Assembly (NCBI GenBank): GCA_027579435.1
Contig: JANBPK010000711.1
Coordinates: 1-64,000, forward strand
Source: Candolleomyces eurysporus
Taxonomy: Eukaryota > Basidiomycota > Agaricomycetes > Agaricales > Psathyrellaceae
Direction: 5' to 3'
Length of the DNA stretch: 64,000 nucleotides
Shown: positions 25,772 through 35,655 of the stretch, one piece after another
How the letters are laid out: every line of letters starts with the position of its first letter
How positions within the stretch are numbered: the stretch's first letter is position 1
Notes under the pieces: model-generated
Told to the model about the DNA's origin: nothing
Database searches by the model: none
Seen by the model: the letters and a program-made list of their open reading frames with translations, nothing else
Position numbers and translations under genes: made by a program

Positions 25772-27303
25772 GAATGTACCAGCATTACTTCGCAGCCTCC
25801 GAACATGTATTCATACGATGNTTTTTTTCCTGCTTTTGCCTAAGCCGCCAGGCTGTGAACAAGAGGTTTCTCAAACAAGGACGGGAACATTGACCAATCC
25901 GAACTTGAAGGGGAACATTGGGTGCGTACAGAAATACATGGAATCCGTCTATAAATTCTTTTCAAAGGTGTCAGTTGTTGGCTATCGGTATGCTACTAGA
26001 GAACATGGAGAAGTATTTTCCAGACCATACCGCTCTCTCTCGCGATGCCACTTGTCCTGGCAAATTGAAGAAACCCACATCGTCGGGACTCTCAAACTTG
26101 ATACAACCTCTGGTTGCTGACACCAGGCGTAGACCCAGACTACAGCCCGTTGGTTGTGCGCCTGTACCCTCATCAAGCTAGAGGTTTGAAGCCTTTACTT
26201 GTACCCCTTCTGTTCACTATCAACTGCGCTTATCTGTGTACGGCCAGTAAGGTTGAGGGGAGTATACCACCCCTCCAGCTTCTCGTTCAATCTTTCCAAG
26301 AGGTTCACCAATATGGTGAAAGCTCGATGAGACCTCTAGGACTCTCTCAACTGAAGGAACCAGCGCTCTTCCTTGAGCAGAGGTATAGGGCAGAGTTAGA
26401 TTTGATGGAGAAATGAAACGCGAAGTGGACGCCACTGGATTGGATTTGAGCTTACGCATTGCTGGAAAACCTCAGGCCTCAAAGCTGGAACGACCGTTTG
26501 GCAAAAAGTTCACGCACTCGCACAATGGGCTGATATTTGGGAACGACGCCTTCAGATTGCGCTACTTGTCTACAATTGTACTTGTCTACAATCGGCTTGG
26601 GAGGCTGAAGAGGAACAGGAGAAGGATGAACATTCAGAGTGCCAGTTCTGACATTTTGATGCTTATTGTGAGAGCTCAAATTATTCGATATTATGCTTGT
26701 ATACGTGCTATAAATACTTGACGTGGATATCAGAGGCCAAAACATGCGTAGGGGCCCCAGCAAGCGTGAACCCTCCCAGCCCAAGTATCTTGGAAAGCGT
26801 CGAGTTACTAGTTCTCTATCTCACAGGGGCTCCCCCGAGACGTGACCCGACCACGAGGCGTGATTGAGATAATTCGATGTGAGCAAATCCCTACGACCTC
26901 CAAGATACCCGTCTCCGGTATCCCTTTCCTATGCGATTCAATGGGCAAGTCCCTTGATATGCTCCCGAATATGTCATGATTCCGGACCGGATAATGAATG
27001 AATGTATAAATACATAAACAGTCTGTGACGCTCGATAACACGCATTTCGATCATTGGCTTCCATTGCTCAAACCTGTGGTCAATGGGCTGATGCTTCGCA
27101 CGCCAGGTCTCCGAGGCATTTTGACTCGTGTGGGCTTCATAGCATTCCGCCCAGCGCTTTGGGTGGTCGGTTCTAAGGCAAACGATGGCGACGTGCAGAA
27201 CGGAAGGATGGTGTACATGCTGGGTCGGGTGGCGGAGCTTACTGAAAAGGCTCGAGGGAACCAATCGGAAGGTGTGTCTGTGTCTGTGTGTGTCTGTGTG
27301 AAG
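25772..27303. repeat. Module 3' flank and linker copy B, left half
   Basis: 25772-25990 is homologous to 18376-18600 and 45096-45330. 26000-26880 has no match seen in the window and no recognisable gene; a plus-strand ORF at 26114-26416 was not identified. 26890-27280 is homologous to linker copy A (19740-20110). It ends in an imperfect GT-rich microsatellite (27270-27300) that abuts the transposon end. Confidence 0.55.
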
Positions 27304-27317
27304 GGGGTTCACCCGAG
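27304..27317 (+). repeat. Left terminal inverted repeat of the KDZ element
   Basis: GGGGTTCACCCGAG, the exact reverse complement of the sequence at 41347-41360. It is preceded by AAG on the left. A GT-rich microsatellite flanks it outside. No gene lies between the repeat and the transposase start at 27828; 27350-27400 contains a short inverted pair (GTCGCG and CGCGAC) around 27355-27386. Confidence 0.85.
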
Positions 27318-27827
27318 CAATCTGGGTAAGTATCGTACCCAAATAATCATTGGGGTCGCGCTGTTACATCTTGATGGCCGCGACAGCGGCACTATACCAT
27401 CGTCCCAGGCGACATTGGTTACCCGCGAGCGTATGATCGCTATACGAGACAGCAAGAGTGTAGGAGGTACAGAGAAATGAAAAGTAACCACTCCAAAGTC
27501 GGTGCCGGAGCTGATGGCACTACCATAACAGGAGAGGGACCCCGCCACTTGAGGCAGGGACTGATGGCGCTGATGGGAGGGGTCAAGAAGGGTTTTAAAC
27601 GACATTGGGGAAACCCGTTCGAGAGGGGGTGTGCACGGCAGATCTTCCCGATATGGATCAGACGTGAGTTATTCTTAGCATCTTTCCCAGCTGAGAGTGG
27701 CACTGCTACTGCCGTGCCTGGGAAAACTGCATCGTGTCGTGCAGCGTGCATTCCCTCAGGCCTTCCTTGTATATACCCGCAGCGTTCTCCCTAATACAAC
27801 CTCTTTTTTTTCCAAACGTCTTCTGCT

Positions 27828-30800
27828 ATGATACCTGGACTGTCCAAGGCCAGGGCTCGGCTCCGTGCTACCAGTGGGCTCGGGGAGCACAATTCATCAC
27901 CACAGAAAAGCCGTCAGTCGGCATACAAGCAGAAACCACTCCAGTCATATGTTCACGACCGGAAGCGCCAAAAGATGGAGGCCAGGTTGGAGGCTTTGAA
28001 GCAGGAGGCTACCTCCGCCAGCTCCTCAGCATCGGTCCCCATCTTGACCGATAACGATTCTGACAGTGGGTCTATGGCCGGGTCATTGGATGATTTCGAT
28101 CTCCCTCAAGATTCAAGAGGCGACGACGAGAACTGGGAGGATGTGATCGATGAAGCATCGCATCGCAACATGGTGGATGGCTCCGTTCAGTATCTTGAAG
28201 CTATCTGCGGCACAGGCATCTTTGCTAAGCACCTTACCCCAGATGAGGCGGCCGACCAACTTTACGAGCGATGGAAAGCCCTCATTCCATCCCTGGTTCC
28301 TCCACTCCTGCAGTATATGGACTCGACGCAGGGCAAGGAATGGGCCAGGCCTTCCTCGACACTGAAATCAAAATGCACACAGGGAGACTCATGCCCAAAG
28401 ACAACCCATACAGTCACAGCCCTTCTATTCGCATGCAAGTATCTTGGTCTGACTGCTGGATTGCCACAACTCAAGCCTGATTCCTCTAGATTTCCTCGGG
28501 TATACGGTGCAGGTTTGCTCATGCGAGTCAATCTGCCATGTTCTCGTTTGCAATGGCCTATTTCCTACGTCTCCTCTGCTTCCTCGCCAAGCGGTATCTG
28601 TGGAGCTGTTGGACTTGTTTCTGGCGTTGACAGAACGCTCCTCCGATGCAGTTACGGCTATGTCGGCGGCTCTCAATGCTTCCTACCGCAAGCGTGCCTT
28701 CATTGTCACAAATGCACAGGTGAGGCTCACAGCATGGACAAAGAGATCACCTTCTTATTCCTGCCTACAGGGGAACAAAGTTAAGGAACCGTTTCGCAAA
28801 GGGTTGGGCTATGCCCTCCAATGGTATGACTGCATCCTCGTCGAGGTTGAGAGGCAAAAGGCTCAAGCAGTAGCCTCGAAATTTTATGAATTGTTCAAGG
28901 TGCCGAGTGGGACTGGCGAAGAACTCCCGCAGTCGCCAGCAACTCCTAGCCCTTCCACGGCGGCGCCTTCGAGTCTCCAAGCAGGCGAGTGTCATAGAAT
29001 ATTGCAGTTGCGATGTGCCGCGTGCTTTGGAGGGCGGCACTTTGGTAGATCCTTCGCAGAGTAAGTCGTGGATTTTCACGGGCTGCATGCTCTGCTGACT
29101 AGGTTCCAGTGGGTGNGATATACATGTCGCTGTCNATGCATGTTTCAATCATCGACGCTTACGATCTGCTTCCAGCTCTCCAGAGTTTTACCAGCCTGAT
29201 TTTTTCATTTCAAAAGAAGAGGTTGACGCAGTGGGAGAGAGAATCGACCAGAAGCGACCCCCCAAAGTGCCACGCGCGTCTGCCGTGCCAGACGTAACAG
29301 TAGACTCTTGCCGGGACTCGCACGCGGCAGGCACAGGGAGCAACGTCAAGTCCTCGATGGAGAAGTTCGACATTGGGGGGCCTTGCTGCCCTGGTGTGCC
29401 GGCACGACATCCCGCTCTTTATTGCAAACGTTGACACGCCTGGCGAGCAGCAAAAGTACGCTGTGTCGCTGATCGAGCATATGTTCCAGTTTGTCCCAGG
29501 AAACGCAACAGTTGTGGCCCTGTATGACGTCGGGTGTGTTCTTGATCGCAGTATAATTCAAGTGCGTTTCCTTTAAACTTTTTACTCATCCTGAAACATA
29601 TCTCATGGACGCGGAAGTATGAGATCTTTTCCGATGGGATTGCAGAGAGGTTGATGCTCGCAACCAGTGTCATGCATTCCTACGTGCATCAGTGGTCCTG
29701 CCAGCTCCACTACAACCCAAGGCTCAAAGATGGTTTGGGACTGACGGACGGAGAAAATGTCGAGCGTCTGTGGTCAAGAATGCGACACCTCATTCCTGTG
29801 TGTCGCACTTCCGGGGTAGGTTTTCCCATTTTCATTAGAATGCATTTGAGGCTGACCTGCTGTTAGCACTCTCGCAGGGTCTGGCTCATTGACCGTCAAC
29901 TTCGAGGGATTGCAAAGGACCTTCATGCTGAAATGGGCTCCTGGATAACAAGGAAGTTGAATAAAGGTGTAGGTGAACAAACGAAGGACGCTCAGAAAAC
30001 CCTCAAAGACTGTAATGTCGATACAGATTTTCTCCGAAAGCAATGGGAAAGTCAGAGGCAGGTACAACTTTCAACCCGCTCTCGTGAGTCTGTCGTTCGT
30101 TGCATCCTACGCACCCAGTTATTCACGTTCTTCTAGATGTACCAAGTCATCTCAAGAACCAGCTGAATAGCATCTTTGACATTCAGAGTGAAATACATGA
30201 ACTCGAAAACACAGTCGAGAAGAGCAAAGCACTTATCACAAAAGGCTTGCTTCCAGTATCCTGTCAACCTGCAATCGACGGGCTTTGTGCTCAACTGCAG
30301 AAATTCCACTCGGAAGCTCAGTCACTCTACACCGTGATCAACGTTTCGGACGATTTTCCTGCATTGAAAGGTGTCGATTTGGAATTCGTTCGTAGGCTTT
30401 ACCTCCTTCGTGAAATCAAGGCCACTGTTCAGCGGAAAGCGACAAGCACTTTCTGGGAGTTTGATAAACTTGACAGAGCAGCTGGAGGGAAAGATATTGC
30501 ACTTGGTTTGTTGACTTATTCTGCTTCAAAACCATTGCTGACCGACGTCTCGTAGGAACGAAGATGCACCAGCATGTTCGCTCATCGATGTCAAAGAAGA
30601 CCGCAGCGCTCACAGCAACAATCAAACGCTACAATACTGAATGCCAAGCACTGGCAGCCATGCGACCTCCTGGATGCCAAATTCCCATTCCAGATCCCCT
30701 ACCCACCAGCATGGCCGAGCTGAAGAAGGATACCTCTTTGATGGAAAATGTATGGATAGAGCCGGTCACGGATGACTCGCATCGCTGGGTGCATGATCAA

Positions 30801-32296
30801 GACGTTCGCGATGGTATCCGGGCAATGCTTAGGTTGAAAAGGTGCAGAGAGGAGCGCCGAAGGCTGGGCGTAGAGGCTGACAACATGCTTCGCTGGTACC
30901 AAAGGGAGCTGCAGGCCATCTCAGCTGCAATCGATGACCCGTCGAGTAAGTTTTCCTTGCTATCTCTGCAGATTCTNGTGTAACATTTAGATAGACCTTT
31001 ACCTCGTGTCCCAGCTACGCCTTCAATTCGAAGAGGTGGCAGCACTGAAGAGCACCTGGGCTACAACCCTCATTCCAGAGGCATCTTACGATGCACACCT
31101 CGGTTCCATAAGGCAATCTGCAGGCAGCTCACCTTTGACGTGGGTTCCAATTATTCTCTCAGATGAACTAATGTCAAGCTCTGAGCTGGACGTACTTGCC
31201 GCCGAGGCAGATTTTGAGCATTCTCAGGCAGAGGCTGCAGAGCATGATCCTTCGATGAGGCCTTCTGTGGAGGAGGTCTGTTTCAATGACCTATACGAGG
31301 AGCAGGTTGGTCTAGAAGTCACCGCTCAGGGAGAGGTGTCAACCCCCCCCTATCTGCACTCTGACCTGGCTGGCACCGGTGAGCTCCTCTGTCAACATNT
31401 ATCTGGGTCTCGTCTAACCCAGTCTGTCTCTTCTAGAATGATGCACAAACCCGAGTCGACGTAAATCTACTTACCGAACTGTCCCCCAGCTATCATCTAA
31501 TGCAAGATGCAACACCGTCAACCCGCCTCCTCCACAACTCTGCTGGAGGCTGTGTCACTATCTTTAGCGAGAAAGAGATAAAGCGGCTGAGTGACCACTC
31601 AAGTCGACTAAACGACGAATGCGTCTTTGGCATTTCGAAGATGATACAGCAGGATCTAGGTGATTCAATCCAAGCTCAGCGCTGTGCAATCTTCTCCACC
31701 CATGATCTCAATCTTGCTCGCTACAACGCTCAAGATTCTACTTTCTGGCGACGCACTCGCTCAAGCAGATATTTCGAAAAGGATTGTTGGATTCTGCCGA
31801 TTCATCGGCCCTCCCAAGAGCACTGGGTCGCCGCGGTCGTTCTCCCTTATGGTCGACAAATTTTCTTGTTTGACAGCCTAGCAGAGGAGAGACCGTGGAA
31901 GAGAGACCTGCCTGTGAGTGTATGCTCATTATATAGCCCTCAAGCATTAATTCATGTGTTAATTTGGGCATAGGTTGTTATGAAATTCGTCCGACGTCTG
32001 GCCGATGCATCCCGCGACAATGGCCATCAGCTTTCTATCGACCTTTCAATCGAGTGGCATGCCCAGCCGCTATTCGTAGGCGCTACTCTACCTGCTTTCT
32101 GCAGCTTCAAGTGCTCATCACTGTTTTCTAGGTAAACCCTGTCCAATCGAATTCCTATGACTGCGGCGTTTGGGTCATTGCTTTCATCGCGTCAGTCCTT
32201 CGCGGTTTCACCTTGCCCGGATTGAAAGAGTTGAATATTGCTACATTTCGTGACGTGTTATTGCAACATGTATTCCNCCTCCCTCTCAAAGTGTAG
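27828..32296 (+). CDS. KDZ transposase with C-terminal Ulp1-type (C48) cysteine protease
   Basis: Twelve exons: 27828-28434, 28490-28719, 28771-29060, 29110-29561, 29618-29815, 29867-30083, 30137-30505, 30556-30945, 30995-31378, 31437-31913, 31974-32075 and 32132-32296, about 1292 aa if two +1 homopolymer errors are discounted (G6 at 29375, C8 at 31343). Intron 1 uses a GC donor (GCAAGT). Order of parts: basic N-terminus; cysteine-cluster segment (VQVCSCESICHVLV); NGLFPTSP, ALNASYRKRAF and FRKGLGYALQWYD, typical of KDZ; catalytic candidates Asp in DIHVAVxACFNHRR (the x codon contains an N), Asp in VALYDVGCVLDRS, Glu in GLTDGENVERLWS; coiled-coil linker; Ulp1-like triad His (SQEHWVA), Asp (FLFDSL), Cys (NSYDCGVWV). 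It would cut and paste the element at its inverted repeats. Confidence 0.88.
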
Positions 32297-32521
32297 TTCG
32301 ATAAACAAAATGCAGTATTTATTATCCTTCGAGAATCAACTTTGAGGCTTGCAATGTGATAGTTTCAAGCAGTCAAATGCTGTATTGAAAAGGAAAAGTA
32401 AGAAGATACAGGTTCTAGCATAAAATGCATCGATACATGCTCGAACAAGTCTTAGGGAATAGCGACGCAGGGGATGTTTTCCTTGAGAGAGATCCATCAG
32501 ATAGGGCACGACGTGGACGGG

Positions 32522-34528
32522 TCAGACACATGCATGATCCTTGAGCAGAGTGGCAGGGGTGGAGTACAATTTCAGGCCCTCGCTCCACCGCGCCTCCTCC
32601 GGTTTATCGATAAGGTCCCTTTTCTTTTGACCATTTCGACTAGAGACGAGATCCTTCCCTGACTGAAACCCATAGGCAACCCAACGGAAAAGGCCTCCTG
32701 CAGCATACTGCGCAATCGACATTCTTTCTTCGCCTGGCTGGATAGGCGTGTTGCCATGCTTCACCGCTGCGGATGGGATAATGGCTGTGGAGCCTGGGGG
32801 GAATTCAAAGGCGATCTTGAGGTTAAAGAGGATGAGGTGCCCGCCGCTCTTGTAGTCGAAGTTCCCTAGGGGCGTGAGTGCACAGAGGCCAAAGGAGAGG
32901 TTGTTGCTGTCATAGTGCTCGTGAGCGACACTCGCAGGACCGCAATTGAAGCTGGCGCAGGGGAACACGCTGTTGTCAAAATTTTTGACCAATTCAGGGT
33001 GGCGTTTGAAGAGGAGATCGAAGGTTTGGCAGTAGTGGCGAAAGAGCTTCGGGCTGATGAACCCAAAAATGCCTAGAGGCCTGTTAGCGAAGAGGCGTTA
33101 GAGACGGGGGCGGGTACTGACTTGACTGGAAGCCCGCGATGCGACGAATGGCCCTGTTGCGCAGGATCGACTGAGCAATAATTCGACGCCCACGCAGGTT
33201 GTAGAAGAGATTTCCAGGGCGCTGAGGAGTGAATGAGTGCTGGGGAGAAAGGAGCGAAGGGAAAACTTACTTTCTGGCCACCCTCCAACGAAACTCCTGT
33301 AGGAATGGCGAGGAATTCGCCTCTTCGATGCACAAGCTCCTTAGGCGAATACGTTCCAGACCCAAGACCGTGTCTTCGAGCGGCTCGAAGGCACTCGGCA
33401 CCCTCAGCCTTCACCTGGTGCCAATCACCTTCTGGGGGAGCAAATACACCGGAGAAAATGCGATCCTCGGCGTCGAGAATAACCTTGTTCACTCTGTTCA
33501 AAGCTGGTGAGGGTTGCCTGCATGGATGATGGACAGTTGGTACCCACCCTTCTTCATACGGGATAATTTGGAAGCCCTGGGCGCGAAGCTCGTCGACGGT
33601 CCAAGATCTTCCGAGACCCTTCTTCGACTCCCTCTTCCCGGTCCACGACCCTCTTCCACAATGAGGCAGCTCATCCACCCTCATGGCTGCAGCAATCCAG
33701 TGCAGCTTGTTGTGCTTCTTGAGCGTAGACGGCTTTGCTGCATGTTTTGAGATCGAGTCCGTCGAAGTTTGCTTTGCCTGAGCCGCCGCTTGACGCCTGG
33801 AAGACCTTCGTCGCTTTGAACCGTTATTACACGCCTTAGAGTGCTTTGTTGTGCTTGGAGGCAGCGGGTGGGACGGAGCATTTGAGTCCTGTAAAATGCG
33901 TGTTGGTGGTGAGTGCAGGAGGAGGAAAGGAAGTAGGGGAACCGACACCTACAAATATGCCAGCTATGGCGGGGCTGAGATCCTCGTCTGAAAGGGGGGT
34001 GGGCGCTCTAAATACAACGCTGGCGCCGTCAACAGGCTCAACGGTGAAGTCGCAGGCGACCTGGGTGGCGGCAGCTGATTGAAACAGCCCTTCTGCATCC
34101 CACCTGCCTGCAACAACCAGTTGCCCGGCATCAGGTAAACCGGAAAGGGGAGAATATGTTGCCCCAGAGCGTGTCTGAGTCGTCGATCAGTCGGCGGGCA
34201 TCTGCAGACATGGTGCAGCACGTACCTGGCGGGACATGTTGGGGGGTGCGGCAGGAGCCTCCTGTGACAATGCTTAGCAATGTTGTAGGATAATCAGGGC
34301 GGAGAGGAGGGCAGTTGGTCGCGACCGTCACGGAGCGGGCAACGTAGGACCTATGGGTGAGATCCACAGNGTCGCGTCTCCATGGCGTTCCGTACAAGAA
34401 GGGAGGCACTGGGACCTATGGGTGAGATCCATATGTGCCTCCTCGAGGGGTTGGTGGCGTGTAGTTGTNGCATAGGTACTCACCAAGGCAGAGAGGGGCG
34501 AATATGTTGCCCCAGAGCGTGTCTGCAT
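32522..34528 (-). CDS. TET/JBP-family 2-oxoglutarate/Fe(II) oxygenase
   Basis: Exons supported (leftward): 33271-33888, 33122-33221 and 32522-33072, preceded by an exon ending at 33953 that is open back to about 34130. The probable start exon is 34484-34528 (MQTRSGATYSPLSAL, then GTGAGT). Its join to the next exon is not resolved. Family features: RRGEFLAIPTGVSLEGGQ, RPGNLFYNLRGRRIIA, FNCGPASVAHEHYD holding the HxD iron pair (HYD), SFGLCALTPLGNFDYKSGGH, FPPGSTAIIPSAAVKHGNT with the distal His, and Arg in ERMSIAQY for 2-oxoglutarate, then AGGLFRWV. Known relatives oxidise 5-methylcytosine in DNA; fungal KDZ elements often carry them. Role here: possibly demethylating or marking the element (inference). 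Confidence 0.9.
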
Positions 34529-34843
34529 CGGAGATCAATCGGCAGGCATCTGCATAAATGGCGCAGCACGTACCAGTCAGGACATATTGGGGGGCACGGC
34601 AGGAGCCTCCTGTGACGGTTGTTAGCGAGGTTGTGGAGGGTTTGAGGGTGGAGAGGGGGNTGGTTGGTCGCGACCGTTACGGAGGGGCAACATAGGACCT
34701 ATGGGTGAGATCCACAGTGTCGCGTCTCCATAAGGTGCCGTACAAGAAGGGAGGCACTGGGACCTATGGGTGAGATCCGTATGTGCCTCCTCAAGGGGTT
34801 GGCGGCATGGAGTTGTCGTGCAGGTACTCACCGAGGTAGAGAC
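34148..34843. repeat. 348-bp direct tandem repeat, two units, covering the oxygenase start exon
   Basis: The segment from about 34148 to 34495 recurs at about 34496 to 34843 with a constant offset of 348 (for example GAATATGTTGCCCCAGAG at 34152 and 34500; GGTACTCACC at 34475 and 34823). Inside each unit the 19-mer starting GGACCTATGGGTG occurs twice (34347 and 34412 in unit 1). Read on the minus strand each unit encodes TRSGATYSPLS; only the unit at 34484-34528 has an ATG and a GTGAGT donor. The copies are diverged by several percent. Confidence 0.88.
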
Positions 34844-35655
34844 TAGCTGTGCCTTCCTTCGTGTGCGGGGAAGAGAGAGAGGTGGAAAGGCCTGAGGCTC
34901 AGCCTTGGACCATTTATTGCTGGGACAATTCCCACAATGAGTCGACCATTCATGAGGGCGTTGAGGGACCAAGAGGAACCAGGAAGAGGGACAATGCAGA
35001 ATGCATATGGTTTTCGGAAGCGGCAGTATGCAGCCTGATTGCCGCTTTGATCACCGATGTGGCATTCCAAAGTGCTCATTCCGAAGTGCTCATTCAAGCC
35101 CGACAATGGCTTTAGCACTTATACCGCATCGAATTGTTCATAGATTTTTGAAGATTCATATTATGGCTATGAGCGAAATAGTTCCACACTTTGCTTGCTT
35201 TGGTGTGCTCTCTCCCTTGTCAGGGATGCAACCCGAACTCCGACGCAACATAGTACCAAATGGGGCCATCATGGGAAATGGGAAATATGCACGGCAGTAT
35301 TCGAAACTGCCGGAACTTGAGTTTCGGTCCCTTATCTCTTGATTATCAGCCTCTTCTCCTCCAATCTTGCATATCGAGCCTCCTCTCTCACAATCCAAGC
35401 CAACAGGGAGAACAAGATGTAGCGTAGCGCGTCCAAAACTCAACAATGCATCTTCAAAGCAGGATATGAGGTACGTAATTTATTTTCCAATGTCTCTGAC
35501 GGAGGTTTGAAGTTTGGGCAGNTTTTTTGCTTTCCAGGCTCCCTCTTTCTTCCCTACACCCACCTTGACACCAGCATCACTCAGCAGCAGCGCCCAAGAA
35601 GTTGTGCGTCCTTATGTCTTTTTTTTTTCACGATGTCTCTGACAATTCTCCAGCT
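34844..35655. promoter_or_regulatory. Divergent upstream region between the oxygenase and the large cargo gene
   Basis: About 0.8 kb lies between the 5' repeat of the minus-strand oxygenase and the first good ATG of the plus-strand gene. A GAAGTGCTCATTC-type repeat occurs near 35070-35095. A pyrimidine-rich leader (about 35530-35600) precedes the plus-strand start. No gene is supported. Confidence 0.4.

Noticed and set aside
27270..27300. GT-rich tract as a telomere or origin signal
   Set aside because: It is a short imperfect microsatellite, with a similar one at 20275; there is no array structure.
33229..33750. Plus-strand ORFs opposite the TET/JBP gene
   Set aside because: The minus strand carries the conserved oxygenase motifs with phase-consistent introns.
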